A stretch of 64,000 bases of DNA from Bdellovibrionales bacterium (lineage in GTDB: Bacteria > Bdellovibrionota > Bdellovibrionia > Bdellovibrionales > Bdellovibrionaceae), in assembly GCA_016713585.1 (NCBI GenBank), contig JADJOV010000011.1:72302-136301 (forward strand), written 5' to 3'. The number at the start of each line of letters is the position of its first letter. The stretch's first letter is position 1. Under the pieces are notes generated by a model. It was not told where the DNA came from and did not search any database. It was given only the letters and a program-made list of their open reading frames with translations. Both the position numbers and the translations under genes were made by a program. Below are positions 1-10,610 of the stretch, in pieces.

Positions 1-972
1 ATCCCTAACCATCGAAATCTCAGCGTTGATTTTTTGCTCTTTCAATACGCCGTTAATATTGAGCACAGCGGCCGCGACCCTGTCAGCAACCGCGACCGTA
101 TTGGCCCCCGACTGCTTAAAGACATCTAAGAAAATAGCCGGCCGACCGTTCAGAAATGACTTTCGCCTCTGTTCCTCAAGTGAGGTCTTCACTTGAGCAA
201 TTTCCGTCAGTTTCACGCTCCGATCCGATCCTAGGAAATTAACTGAAACATTTTTGAGGTCCTCGAGATTAGCAAACTCTCCGCTGGTTCTGAGGACCGT
301 TTCTGATTTCGAATCCTCAATTCTCCCAATGGGAATATCTTTTGAAGTCTCCTCAATTCGCTTTGCCACTTGCAACATCGATAAACGGCGCTCCTGCAAT
401 TTCTTGCGATCAACTAAGACCTGAATTTCAGTTTTTCGTCCACCGATCAAATTGACCTGACCAACATCGACGATCCGATCGATCATCGGTTTGATTTTTT
501 CATCGACAATGTCAAAAAGCGCGCCCTCATCCAGGGGTGAATTTACGGCTAAACGCATCACGGGTTGATCAGCGGGATCGAATCGCCGAATTACAGGTTC
601 TTTGGAATCTAGTGGCAATTTAGCACGAAGGTTCCCGACTCGATTTCGAATCTGCTGCTCTAGATCCTTTATATCCGCGCCGAGTCTAAATTTAAGAACC
701 ACAACCGCCTGAGAATCATAGTTGTTGGAAGTCATCGCATCAAGCCCTGGAAGCGACGAAAGCGCATCTTCAACAATCTTTGAAACCTGTTTTTCCATAT
801 CCGAGGGCGAGGCCCCAGGATATTGAATCACCACGCTCACAATTGGAAAAGTCACATCGGGAAACTGATCCACCGGCATTTTCTTCATGGCAGAATAGCC
901 AAGAATCAACATTAACAACACTAAACAAATAATAAAAACAGGCCGTTTAATCGCAATTTCTGAAAGGTTCAT
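1..972 (-). CDS. RND-family efflux transporter, N-terminal part (cut by window edge)
   Basis: The 324 codons present are open throughout and run off the start of the window. The protein begins MNLSEIAIKRPVF, followed by a hydrophobic segment at about residues 10-28, the usual first helix of AcrB/MdtB-type RND pumps. After it come typical porter-domain phrases (VDQFPDVTFPIV, YPGASPSDMEKQV, VGQVNLIGGRKTEIQV). RND pumps use the proton gradient to expel drugs, metals or other compounds across the outer membrane. The start ATG (970-972) shares one base with the TAA stop of the upstream TolC-like gene (TAATG), so the two are probably translationally coupled. The substrate cannot be predicted. Family assignment is secure; about two thirds of the usual 1,000-odd residues lie outside the window. 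Confidence 0.93.
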   Translation of the reverse strand, partial: MNLSEIAIKRPVFIICLVLLMLILGYSAMKKMPVDQFPDVTFPIVSVVIQYPGASPSDMEKQVSKIVEDALSSLPGLDAMTSNNYDSQAVVVLKFRLGADIKDLEQQIRNRVGNLRAKLPLDSKEPVIRRFDPADQPVMRLAVNSPLDEGALFDIVDEKIKPMIDRIVDVGQVNLIGGRKTEIQVLVDRKKLQERRLSMLQVAKRIEETSKDIPIGRIEDSKSETVLRTSGEFANLEDLKNVSVNFLGSDRSVKLTEIAQVKTSLEEQRRKSFLNGRPAIFLDVFKQSGANTVAVADRVAAAVLNINGVLKEQKINAEISMVRD

Positions 973-2432
973 TATTTAGACTCCTCTAGACTCACAAATA
1001 ATCTGCCCTGGGTTTCGAATTTACGTTGCTCGGCCTTAAGCTTTGTCACAGCAGTCTCTGCCTCGGCCGCATCTTGTTCCGCGGTGATCACTGCCTGGGT
1101 GATAGATCGACCTTTTGAAAACTTATCTTGTTCAGCTTTGGCGCGCTCTCGGTGCAAACGGCTAATCTCGTCAGCCGCGAGAATTTTTTGTGAAAGCTCG
1201 CTGTGTCGCCGCTGATATTCTTTCCATTGTGATGCGCTTTCTATGGCGACACGATCGCTGGACAAAGTGCTACTCAGGGCTTCTTTTCGAGCCTGGGATT
1301 GCTGGGCTGATTTAACTTCTCCATCGAACAAATAGACCCACGCCAGAGAGACTGCCGCCGTGGGCTTACCAAAAACAACTAAGTTGTTTAATGGATAATC
1401 AAGGGTGCCGTTGGCTTGATATGGGTTACTCCCATAAGAAGCAGCTAAAACCAGGTCTGATTTAACTCCCTCTTCCACTTCCAAGGCCACAATTCCCTTA
1501 ATCTGGGCTTCACCTCTTTTGTTTAAGGCTTCTAAACTAGCAATTGTCCCACCTCGCCTTGGTAACCCATCCATACCACCAATATAAAAATCAGCGGCCC
1601 GCGGCTGCCGTAAACTCCCCTCGACCTGAGGTATCGCCTCCGAATCAGAGAGCTCAAGTAAATCTTTTACTTTCTGTTGCGCCGCTTTAAAATCATCTGC
1701 ACTGTTGAGCAACTGCAGGCGCCTTGAGGCCACCAAGGCCTTGGCATTCAACCAATCGGCCTGGTCGGCGATCCCGTCGCTATGGCGACGAGCCACCCAG
1801 GCCTCGATTTTTTGTGCGCGTGCCAAATTCGCTCGGCGAAGCTCAAGTTCTTCCTGGGAATAAATCAGATCCCAATACGCTCTTTCAGCCTCGATCAATA
1901 CCCTTCGAATTTGATATTCGGCGGTGAAGATCTCAACCTGACTCACCAAACTCTCACGACTTCGGCGAAGCCGCGAAGCGCGTCCGAAGGCATCCTTCCA
2001 TAGCGATTGAGACACGGAAAAATTTAAGCCACCGGCAACATAGTTACCAAAGGTAGATGCAAAGGCTGGAGATATATTTTGATTCTCAAAGGAGCCAGTT
2101 TGAACTGACATTCCAAACACTGTTCCAGTAGCAAATTTTTGGTTGAATCCCAAACTGTAAATAGTCGATAGAGCCGCTGTCGCCCCGTTCATCGATGGCG
2201 CCCTTTCATCTCGCAATGATTGCGCCTTCAGCTGTAGTGTGGGAACCAATCCCATATCACCGCTCACTCGCTTATCTTCGGAAATTTCTTTTGCAAGCTG
2301 AAAAGCCCGAAGGCCTTTGTGTCGAGATTGAACCTGGGACAAAAAATCTGGAAGCCCCACCGCCCGAACCTGGCCCGAAATTAAAAAACAGATTGAAAGG
2401 CGCGCGCAAGCTAGAACAATCCTAAAAACCAT
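972..2432 (-). CDS. TolC-like outer-membrane efflux protein
   Basis: A 486-residue protein of outer-membrane efflux protein type. I chose the ATG at 2432 because it is followed by a signal peptide (MVFRIVLACARLSICFLISG) and preceded by AAAGGA about 9 bases upstream. The frame stays open to 2618, but that extra part does not look like protein. Family features are the long alpha-helical stretches rich in A, Q, E and R (for example residues 150-210 and the last 100 residues) and the repeated beta-barrel halves. It would form the outer-membrane exit duct for the RND pump encoded immediately downstream, with which it overlaps by one base. No periplasmic adaptor gene is seen between them; one may lie beyond the window. 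Confidence 0.88.
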   Translation of the reverse strand: MVFRIVLACARLSICFLISGQVRAVGLPDFLSQVQSRHKGLRAFQLAKEISEDKRVSGDMGLVPTLQLKAQSLRDERAPSMNGATAALSTIYSLGFNQKFATGTVFGMSVQTGSFENQNISPAFASTFGNYVAGGLNFSVSQSLWKDAFGRASRLRRSRESLVSQVEIFTAEYQIRRVLIEAERAYWDLIYSQEELELRRANLARAQKIEAWVARRHSDGIADQADWLNAKALVASRRLQLLNSADDFKAAQQKVKDLLELSDSEAIPQVEGSLRQPRAADFYIGGMDGLPRRGGTIASLEALNKRGEAQIKGIVALEVEEGVKSDLVLAASYGSNPYQANGTLDYPLNNLVVFGKPTAAVSLAWVYLFDGEVKSAQQSQARKEALSSTLSSDRVAIESASQWKEYQRRHSELSQKILAADEISRLHRERAKAEQDKFSKGRSITQAVITAEQDAAEAETAVTKLKAEQRKFETQGRLFVSLEESK

Positions 2433-2626
2433 ATCCCATATTCCTTTGAATCTTCGTTTGACGATGCTTAAACTTCGCCGCCAAAATAGAAAAAAGCAAA
2501 TGATTACATATGATTTAACGCGATATTCCGTCATGTTAAACGACACCACACTAAAGAAACAATAACGAGCCCGACCCACACTGGAGCCAGACTCGCAAAA
2601 TCCTTCAATCCTTGACATACACAGAT

Positions 2627-3067
2627 TTAAAGTTCAACGTTCCCGTCCTGAATTAGCAATTCAACATATTTAATCGTCTGACCAGAAACGGTCTTTTCCC
2701 CACTCACTAAGAGGTAATTTCCCACGCTGATCCATTCCTCAATCAATCTCGTGCTCGAATCAGATAATTTCAACAACGTTGACCCAAATCGACATTCAAT
2801 CGAGCCACTTGGGGCAGAGCTATGATTCACAAAAACTTGATCGCCACGGATTTCGTAGCTCAAACGCACCTCTTGCTCAGGCCATTTGAAATGATTCTCC
2901 ACTTGGGTCGAACTCTTAACATAAGCTCTGTGCTCATAGGTCCGCAAGTTGCCGCCTGAGTCCTTAAACATTCCAAAACCCGAATAATTTCCTTGATCAA
3001 AACAGACAGCGGATTGGCTCAATTGGGGCAAAAGCGACAAAACTAATATTGATATAATTCTTTTCAT
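2627..3067 (-). CDS. Small secreted protein of unknown function
   Basis: 146 residues with a clear signal peptide (MKRIISILVLSLLPQLSQSA, cleavage expected near residue 20). The mature part is about 125 residues, mostly beta-strand-like, with two cysteines (near residues 22 and 107) that could form a disulphide. GAGAGGAAA lies just upstream of the ATG. It is on the same strand as the TolC-like gene and ends about 195 bases before that gene's chosen start, so it could be the first gene of the same operon or separate. I recognise no family. Confidence 0.7.
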   Translation of the reverse strand: MKRIISILVLSLLPQLSQSAVCFDQGNYSGFGMFKDSGGNLRTYEHRAYVKSSTQVENHFKWPEQEVRLSYEIRGDQVFVNHSSAPSGSIECRFGSTLLKLSDSSTRLIEEWISVGNYLLVSGEKTVSGQTIKYVELLIQDGNVEL

Positions 3068-3784
3068 AAATTTCCTCTCGGTTAAGATGTTTTAATTTAT
3101 TCTTACTCTTCTTTGTTTGCCGGCGATCCGTCAGTAACATAAATGATACCTGCGTATCAATATATTTATACTAACGTATCAGACTCGTGAAAATTCTACA
3201 CAAATTATATATGCTGATATGCTCATGTTATATGCTCATGTCTTTAACAAGCTCCTATGACCTGAGGTATGTATTCAAGCCAAGACCCAGGTTCATATCT
3301 AGACATGGTTCGAAGTTTACATCTAGACCTATCTGACAGCAGGCAATCCACATTTTTTGCAGTTTTTTAGAAAGGCGGCTTGTTTGGGATCTTTCTAGAA
3401 AGAGAGCGGATGGGGGTTTAGTATGATTTGAGTCTATCTATTAAATTTGAGCTTATCTATTAATTTGATTATCTGCCCGTCGAAGGCCGGCCAGTTACAT
3501 TTACATTAATATTAATATTTTGCTTATCATGCTCTTTGTCATGCATTTTGCCGTTGACGACTTCTTTTCTTTCACTAGACGGCCCCTGACTTACTAAAAA
3601 AAAGAAAATGCGGTGGTCCCGGCGCCTATAGTTGATCGCCACACCGGGGGCCGTTTTAATAATTTGTAGGCAATCTATCCGTCTCTTCCAAAGACTATTT
3701 CACTTCGCAAAAACCTAAAAAATGCACTCCAAAAACCCATGCTATACTCCCTCTGAAATTTCAACCACCAGAAAGGAATCAACC
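3068..3784. other. 717-bp gap without a recognisable gene
   Basis: AT-rich spacer between a minus-strand secreted gene and the decayed HNH gene. It contains short imperfect direct repeats (TATCTATTAA at 3435-3470, and ATATGCTCATGT near 3225-3240) and a GC-rich patch at 3610-3655. An 8-base complement (ACGGCCCC near 3580, GGGGCCGT near 3650) could pair at long range. No coding frame shows protein-like composition. Confidence 0.5.
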
Positions 3785-4759
3785 ATGACTCAAAACTTAA
3801 CTCCTCCGAAGTGGCTTCGGCACCTCAATCTGTCTGTGAAGACTTGTCCAAGCTTAAAAACGAAGAGCTCCATTGCGAACTTAAAAACCGAGTGGCCGAA
3901 GAGCGCAAACTGACCCATCAAATATTGCAAATAATTGTCGAGATCGATCTGCGCAAGCTCTACCTACCTATGGCCTGCTCCAGTTTGTTTGACTACTTGG
4001 TCAGGAGATCGGCTACACTCCGGCCAGTGCCCAGCGGCGAATCGATGCCGCGCGAATGATGCAGCAAGTGCCAGAGCTTGGAAACAAGATCGAAAATGGG
4101 ACCTTGAAGTTAACCCAAGTTTCTCAGGTTCAGCAGGTCCTCAGACTTGCCAAGAAAGAAAACAAGACTCAGCTTTTGCCAAGTGAAAAAGTGACCTTCT
4201 TGCAAGGCTCTAGAATAAGACCGGGCCAGAGAGTGAATTGATATTGGCCAAGGAATTTAACCTATCACCGCAGACTCAGTTCAAGCAGAAAATTCAGAAA
4301 GATGAATCTGTCAGAATTGAATTGACCTTAAGCAAAGAGCAAATGGAAATTCTAGATCGAGCGAAGGAGCTGTTATCCCACGCCCTGCCTGGGGCCACAT
4401 TTGCTGACGTGATTACGAGTCTTGCTCAGCGCTATGTCAAACAGCGAACCGGAGTCAATACTTCCGTCAAAAAGCACAAATCACCGTCCCCCAGCACGGA
4501 GTCAAATTCCGCGACGGAAGTCAAAGGCACTCAGAATATCTCTGGGAAACCGATTCCATCCTCGGTCAGAAAAAGCATTTTGGGTCCGAATCTTGGGTGT
4601 CAGTTTAAGGATTCAAGGACTGGAAAGATTTGCAGGTCAAAACATTTTCTCCAGGTTGACCACGTCCATCCTCGGTTTGCAGGCGGAGGGAATGAGCCCT
4701 TCAATTTAAGGCCGATGTGTTCATCGCACAACAAATTTCGTTACACAGCCGGATGTTAA
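3785..4759 (+). pseudogene. HNH endonuclease, broken by three frameshifts
   Basis: Joining three frames gives a familiar protein: ATG 3785 (after AGAAAGGA) MTQNLTPP, then VASAPQSVCEDLSKLKNEEL, then EIGYTPASAQRRIDAARMM, then LILAKEFNLSPQTQ, ending with an HNH nuclease domain. That domain (about 4645-4745) shows the DH, the N of FNLRPMC and the final H of SSHNK expected for metal-dependent HNH nicking or cutting. Frames change near 3811, 4005 and 4195-4235. Near-identical HNH proteins are multicopy in Bdellovibrio and relatives and behave as selfish or mobile genes (family knowledge). The pieces are complete from start to stop, so the breaks could be sequencing errors, but three in under 1 kb suggest decay. 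Confidence 0.85.
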
Positions 4760-4913
4760 TCCCCACAGATTCCAGAAAGACCCCCTGATTTGTCTATTCG
4801 TTATTCATTGTCCATAAGATAGACAGACTCATGTTTTGTGGCTTTGCCCGGCTTCGCTTGAGATACAAGAGTATCAAATGATGTCCTGAGCGTGGTTTTA
4901 GGCGGTCTAAACC

Positions 4914-5591
4914 TTGCAACAGAATATGACCATGAAATCCGATGCGAATAGCGATGACCTTTTTCAATTAGTGCTTCCACCATCCGGGACTAAATCCGAT
5001 GCGAAAAAGCGCCTCATTCTTGAAGCCACGATTGAAATTTTGGCTAACCAAGGAATCGAAGAAATTACCTTTGAATCCTTGGGCGATAAACTTCAGACGA
5101 CAAAGGCAAATATTCGCTATCACTTTCATGACAAAGACGAGCTGATATTCCTGGCCGTCAAATTTATGGCCTTTACCGCCCAGAGTGTGACCGCCACTAT
5201 GGTCAAGAACGCCCAAAAACCCCAAGACAAATTAAATGGCGTAATCCTGGGGGCCTATCGCCATTTGAAAACAAACCCAAGCCACGTTCGTGCCTTTATG
5301 ATGTACTTTTACTACGCATCCATCTTTTCAAATTACCGGGAACTCTTCACTCAATCACGAATGATTGGACAGCTTCGCCTATCAAAGATCCTTCACGACT
5401 TACCAAGAAGAGATGGTCAAGCTTCGGTCAAGAGCCTGATGTTATTGGCAGACCAAATTCAGAATCTTATAACTGGGCAAATTTTTGGTGTCGTTCTTCT
5501 GGGTGGGTCTTTCAGCACTTCCACCGCCCAAACACAAAATATGGTGAAAGCACTTTTGGCAGGCGAAGGGATCAAGTGGCAGGTCAGTTAG
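4914..5591 (+). CDS. TetR-family transcriptional regulator
   Basis: 225 residues from the first start; ATGs at 4926 and 4932 are possible starts, and none has a strong ribosome site. Residues about 28-75 form the TetR DNA-binding domain: KRLILEATIEILANQG, then ITFESLGDKLQTTKANIRYHFHDKDEL, with the characteristic Y-H-F-x-x-K-D-E-L end of the recognition helix. The C-terminal half is the variable ligand or dimer domain. It is followed, overlapping by 16 bases, by a broken gene for a secreted protein (GTG 5576), so it may control that gene and the membrane proteins beyond. The ligand is unknown. Confidence 0.9.
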   Translation: MQQNMTMKSDANSDDLFQLVLPPSGTKSDAKKRLILEATIEILANQGIEEITFESLGDKLQTTKANIRYHFHDKDELIFLAVKFMAFTAQSVTATMVKNAQKPQDKLNGVILGAYRHLKTNPSHVRAFMMYFYYASIFSNYRELFTQSRMIGQLRLSKILHDLPRRDGQASVKSLMLLADQIQNLITGQIFGVVLLGGSFSTSTAQTQNMVKALLAGEGIKWQVS

Positions 5592-6035
5592 GTCTTCTCG
5601 CCGGATTGGGCTTAATTCTTGGAACTCTTTCTCCGGCCTTCGCTGTGATTGAAGTCGTCGCTTGAGTGAGTGATCGGACACAAGTCCAATGTTTGGCACT
5701 CCTCACTGGCGGACCCCTGGGGACACATGAAGTAAGTACATTTCTGAAAGAAAAAAAGGGAATTCGAGCTCCCCGTTTTGGGTCGAAGACCCTAATCCAA
5801 TTCCGAATCCAGCGACTCAAATACTTTTTTGGCTGAATTTAGTGCCGAATTGATATCCTCACTATCGAGTTCAAAAGTTCCTTCCTCATATCTTCGAATC
5901 GTTACATACTCCGTGAGTTCATTTAAACCGGGAATACTCGAAAAATACCTACCTCAAACGCCAGGAGCACTGATGAACCAACACTGCGCGCCGTGCCAAG
6001 GGAATCACTTTGGCTTTTGACCTGAATGGTTTTTA
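5576..6035 (+). pseudogene. Broken secreted-protein gene
   Basis: GTG 5576 starts a signal peptide (VAGQLGLLAGLGLILGTLSP, then AFA). The frame meets TGA at 5663 but continues in the same frame as VSDRTQVQCLALLTGG. It then shifts in the A-run at 5754-5757 to a frame that carries on to 6020, ending near a CAPC tetrapeptide. A stop, a frameshift and a possible third shift near 5985 mean no complete product is made as the sequence stands. It sits between the TetR gene and the CxxCH protein on the same strand, so it was probably part of that operon. I do not recognise the family. Confidence 0.45.
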
Positions 6036-6044
6036 GAATACGAC

Positions 6045-7224
6045 ATGCATATTTTTCTCACAAACTTGAAATCGCGCGTGCGGTTATGGTGCCTCTCCAT
6101 TGGCCTCTGCTTTTTTCCAGCTGTTGCTCAAGCATATCCCGCATTCGTATCCTATGGATACAACACCTGTGTGGTCTGCCATTATAATGCCCAAGGGGGT
6201 GGCGCACTGAGTGACTACGGGAAAGGCTTAATGGCGTCTGAGTTTTCGTCGAGGATTTTTTATAAAAGATGTCACCGATGACGAGTTGTCAGAGAGATCC
6301 GGATTCCCAGGAGTGGGATACCTTCCTTGGTGGATTCGACCAGGCTTAAAATATCGTGGCCTTTGGTTTCAAACAAATCCAGGAAGCCGAAGTGCCGTCA
6401 GTAAAACAATGACAATGAATGCGGATTTGAACCTCGCCATTCAGTTTGATCAAAACCAAAAATATACTCTTGTCACCTCCTATGGCTACAATGGAAATAC
6501 ACTAGTCGGAACGGCCGAACCCCTGAGCCCTTGGATTAGTCGAGAACACTATTTCCGAGTGCAGCCTCGCGAAGATCTGCTGATCTATTTTGGATTGCTG
6601 GATAAAGCTTATGGGTTACGAATCGTTGATCATACGGCCTTTAGCAGGAAATTTGTTGGCATAGCCCAAAATGATCAGACCCATGGAATTATGGCCGTAT
6701 ATTCGTCAGATCCTTGGGAGTATACCACACATGTTTTTGCCGGAAACCTCTCACAAGAAGAGTCTTTAAGACAAAAGGGGATTTCTTTTATAATTGAAAA
6801 AGACATCAAAAAAATGCTGAGAACAGGCGGCTCCGGCATGTATTCTCAGAATGATTATGTTGCGTGGACCCGAGGAGCCATTCATTCAAAATATGGCTTT
6901 AGCAAAGGAAACAGTCTTCTCGCTGAGGCCGGAATGATTAAAAACGCCCCCAAGAGTGGGACAGCAACCTCTGGACTCTACGGTTTGCTTGAAACCATGT
7001 CCTTAATTGAGAGAGGGATTCATTTCTTGTCTCAGTTTGAGTATTATAATGAAACTGCGAGCACGAAGTCACCAGACAGAACCCGCTGGAGTTTAGGTTT
7101 TTTAATGTTCCCAGCTCCCAGGTGGGAAGTCCGAGCAAACGTCGTGAACGGGAGAAGTATTTCTGATGGCGCTGTCACTAATGACCAGTGGTCAGCTCAG
7201 TTTCAATTGCATCTTTCAATTTGA
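6045..7224 (+). CDS. Secreted protein with one CxxCH haem motif (single frameshift)
   Basis: ATG 6045 begins a signal peptide ending PAVAQA (residue 30). Next come a single CVVCH haem-attachment motif at residues 42-46 and a GGGALSDYGKG stretch. The frame breaks in the T-run 6256-6261 and continues as DVTDDELSERSG to 7224. The remaining 310 residues are rich in aromatic beta-strands (YFRVQPREDLLIYFG, RWEVRANVVNGR), suggesting an outer-membrane beta-barrel fused to a small haem-binding N-terminus. One base of homopolymer correction restores a protein of about 390 residues. The downstream gene also looks like a barrel, so the pair may form an outer-membrane complex. The exact family is uncertain. 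Confidence 0.7.
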
Positions 7225-7233
7225 GGATTTTTT

Positions 7234-7844
7234 GTGAAAAAGAGCGCGCGACTGTTAATATGTTTTGTTTTTACTCTGGGGTTTGGGCTTTGCTCAACGG
7301 GTTGGAGTCAGGTCAATGTCAGCCCCAAGGGCGGGAATCCCCAAGAGATCAGTTTAAAAAAAACAATACTCGTTGATTATCATAGTTGGTTTGAAAACCT
7401 AACTTTTAATCCCACCACCGGCACTCGATCTGGCGTGAAGGCGATTTATTATGGCTTTTCTGCGAACTATGACTTGACCCAGTATTTGACGACTTGGGTT
7501 GGGGCACCCAACTTGGCATAGGACAGGGTTATGCAGTTGGGGACGGAGATACAAACTCCTATCTTCAGAAGCGAGTCTCATGGAATTACCTACGGGGTGG
7601 TGGTCGTATTTTTAAACGACTCAATGGTCGAACTGACCTTGGGTTGAATTTGCTCATCATGTATAATAAAATTTCCTGGCCCCAAAGTGATGGGACAGTT
7701 TCCCCAGGTCCAAATCCATTCTTTAGTTTGTTTATAGAGGCTCGATGGCGGATGACTCGCCAATGGGAAATGATTCAGGCGCTTGGAAATTCGACCAATG
7801 ATGCCGGAGCAAATCTACGTTTTGGTTTTGGTTACACCTTATAG
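7234..7844 (+). CDS. Probable outer-membrane beta-barrel protein (single frameshift)
   Basis: GTG 7234 follows TGAGGA by seven bases and starts a signal peptide (MKKSARLLICFVFTLGFGLC, then STGWSQ). The first frame ends at 7521 and the rest is in another frame. The join lies in TTGGGTTGGGG near 7492-7502, giving LTTWGWGTQLGIGQGY. The mature protein of about 180 residues has alternating strand patterns and ends in the aromatic-rich FGFGYTL, a typical outer-membrane barrel C-terminus. It starts ten bases after the CxxCH barrel gene, so they are co-transcribed. Function unknown. Confidence 0.65.
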
Positions 7845-7874
7845 ATCTACCAGACTGACTGTGCTTCTGCTCTT

Positions 7875-8309
7875 CTAGGGAGCTGCAGCCAGCACCCAAT
7901 TTTTAATTGCCAAAATTTCATCAGCAGTCATTGCTGGACCACCAAGTGGCATATTTCCAGTAACCCCAGAGTCATTATCCGTCAGACGATAAAATATCGG
8001 CGAGCGACTTGGATCATTGCTGACAATGTCTCCTGACGTTATAAAATCGCCTTCATTGTAATTTGCCCAATGCGCATGGGCGTGGCAGCCAATACAGTTT
8101 TTCGCAAGAATGGGAAAAGCCGCCTTGAATTCTCCACCTCCAGCGTTTGTTGTTCCATAGACTGATCGATCAGTGGAGCTGGAATTATATGATTTACCGC
8201 ACCCCACCGAGAGGAAAAGGCCAAAAACAAAGGCTCCACCCAAACGAACGTGGGAATATCTTATGAAACAACCCAATATTCTTATCTTCATTGAGTCATT
8301 ATCAAACAT
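7875..8309 (-). CDS. Monohaem c-type cytochrome lipoprotein
   Basis: 144 residues (138 if started at the second ATG, 8291). An N-terminal hydrophobic stretch ends in a lipobox-like LSVGC (Cys37), so the protein is probably lipid-anchored. CIGCH at residues 72-76 is a covalent haem-attachment site, and GNMPLGG further on supplies a likely distal Met ligand. The C-terminus (ADEILAIKNWVLAAAP) is the usual closing helix of planctomycetal-type small cytochrome domains. It is convergent with the preceding barrel gene and divergent from the long FG-GAP/DUF1501 operon, with about 240 bases of shared upstream region that probably holds both promoters. Confidence 0.8.
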   Translation of the reverse strand: MFDNDSMKIRILGCFIRYSHVRLGGAFVFGLFLSVGCGKSYNSSSTDRSVYGTTNAGGGEFKAAFPILAKNCIGCHAHAHWANYNEGDFITSGDIVSNDPSRSPIFYRLTDNDSGVTGNMPLGGPAMTADEILAIKNWVLAAAP

Positions 8310-8552
8310 TTTTCGACAAGTTTGAATAGCTTTGTCTCAATTTGGAAAAAATATTTCGTAAAACTTTTCAGCAAATTCTCAAAAAGTGCATAGTCATTTT
8401 GAGTCAGTAACTTTTTGACAGCTGTAAGTATGATTGAAATCAGTCACTTACCTAACACCCCGAAAGTTCCAGAAAAGTTTCTTTTTTCCACCTTCAAAGG
8501 CTATCTGACAACAAGTATTCTAAAAAGGTGCCTAAAGGTCGGGGAGGAAAAA

Positions 8553-10582
8553 ATGAATGCCGTCAGACAATCATTTATGTTTAACAAACAGCGTCGCCGT
8601 CAGTTGGGCTGGTTTATTACAAGTTTCTTTCTGATCACCTTCTATCAAAACTGCGAAGGAACACTTACAACTCAAGGGGATCAGTCCTCGACCTCTGACC
8701 AGTCAGAAGCTTCGGGACTACCTCCAGGCTCCTTAGGTGCGAGTAATCAAGCTTCTCAACCTTCAGCCCAGCCGACAGGCCAGCCTCCAGCAGCTCCAGG
8801 AACAGTCAGTCCCGAAGAGGCCCTTCGAATTGAAGCGGCAAGAGTCGCAGCCTGTAAAGCGCTTATGGGAAAACCCTCATTTATAACAACCTCCGACCAG
8901 GCTGTGACCATAGTCTCGGGTGCAGGAGCTGGTGCCGGAGACCTCAATGCTCCAACCCTGACTATGTCCGTTGATAGAGCCGTGGCTGCGACCATTGATC
9001 CCAAACAAAGCCCAAAGACACTCGCAGAGACACTCCCCTGCGAGTTTACAACTAACGTCACTTGTAATCTTGTGACTGGCGACCCTTCGAGACCTTCGAC
9101 CCTATTGAAAGCCATCGATGACGGAGGCGAGGATGTCAGCGTGACAGCAACAACGATGGCCCAAAAAGAGCTCATTCTGAGAGGTGCGTTCAGCTTGGGC
9201 AATGGGGCTTGCTCTGGCCAGGTCAATAGAGCCACACAGAGCAAAGACATAAAATTGTCCAATCTTCGAAACAATAATAATGGGACTATCTATCGTTGTG
9301 TCGAGGGAGAAGCCTGGGTCAGCATGACCGCCCGAACCCAACTTAACAATATGAATGTGTCGCCCGTCTCAGATCCAGTCTATATGAAAGTCACATTTAA
9401 AAATGGCTGTTGGGATGAATCACGTCTTGCCCCTGGGCCTGATCCATTGCCGAGCAAGGCCCAATTTGGGGGATCCGTGGCCATCGATGGAGATTGGGCC
9501 GCAGCTATTGCAACCCAAGATAATTCAGGCGCCATTCTGACGACAGGTTCTTTTTCACTTTTTCACAAAGTTGCAGGTCAGTGGACTTTGACTCAGAAAA
9601 TTGTTCTTGCAGGGGCTGTGACTGGAGACAGACTCACGTCCATCGCCCTAAAAGGGACCAAGCTTGCAGTCTCGAGCTCCCTGCGTGGTCGAACAGGTGT
9701 CGTTGGAATTTATTCTCTGAACAGCACTACACAGCTCTGGGAATTAACACAAATTATTTCACCTAATGATGCCCAGCTCGACCAAGAGTTTGGTGCTAGT
9801 CTTGCGTTAACAGAGTCAGCCCTAGCCGTCGGATCGCCAAGTTTTTCAGTCAGCGGCCCCGCTGCCCGCGATCGCTCTGGCCAGGTCTACGTCTTTTCTT
9901 GTGGCCCTACGACATGCACCTTTAGCTATTCACGAAATGTCGTCGAACAAGATCGAGGATTCGGCTCCAGTGTCGCGATCAGTGGCAACATTTTAGCCGT
10001 CGGTGCACCACAAGCCATCACCCGTGAGGGTGGAGGCAAAGGATTCGTAAATCTTTATAACCTTTCCACTGGCGCGCTGACAAAACAATTGCGCCTGATG
10101 ATGGTGATCTTGGCATGAGGTTTGGCGACAGTTTAACACTTCTGGGAACGAAGCTTGCTGTCGGAGCTCCGTTCAGAAACGATGTTAGGAATCCCGCAGC
10201 CCCACTCGAGTCGGCTGGGGGAGTGTATTTTTACACGGACATCGCAGGCTCGACATCCAAACCTTCTCACCTGCTTATAGGGGCAGTCGCTGGGGGAAAT
10301 TTGGGGAGATCGGTGGCTCTCTCCGCTGATGCTCTCTTTTCAGGATGTCCTCGCTGTGCAAATCGGGGCGGTGCAGTCTTTTATCACAAATTGTCAACCT
10401 TGCCCGTCAGCAATACCGCCGGCACGACTGCAAATTTCACCAGCTTTGGTCTTAATCGCGTCAGTGGTGATGAATACGGAAACTCAATTGCCGTCAGTGG
10501 TTCAAATGTCATCGTGGGGGCTTTTAACAAAACCGCGCCAACAGACGACGCTGGAGCAGTCTATATACAGCCGATAAAGTAA
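8553..10582 (+). CDS. FG-GAP repeat lipoprotein (single frameshift)
   Basis: I chose ATG 8553, which follows GGGGAGGAAA, over upstream in-frame starts. It gives a signal peptide ending LITFYQNC, a Bdellovibrio-style lipobox, then a low-complexity S/Q/P/G linker. From about residue 300 there are repeated beta-propeller units of the pattern FG.SVAI.G..LAVGAP (near 9465, 9790, 9960, 10120, 10300 and 10460), as in FG-GAP/integrin-alpha-like propellers used for ligand or surface binding. The frame breaks in the AAAA at about 10081-10086; adding one A restores TKTIAPDDGDLGM. It is the first gene of a long operon of envelope proteins with haem motifs. Role in adhesion or scaffolding is inferred. Confidence 0.8.
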
Positions 10583-10610
10583 GAATATGGATTTTCAAGG
10601 GGGACTGAGG

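Noticed and set aside
2540..2618. N-terminal extension of the TolC-like frame to 2618 (GSSVGRAR, as in frames over tRNA genes)
   Set aside because: No tRNA can be folded there; the signal peptide and ribosome site support the start at 2432.
3420..3475. Short direct repeats resembling a CRISPR or iteron array
   Set aside because: Units are about 12 bases, AT-rich, irregular and only two or three in number, with no cas or replication genes nearby.
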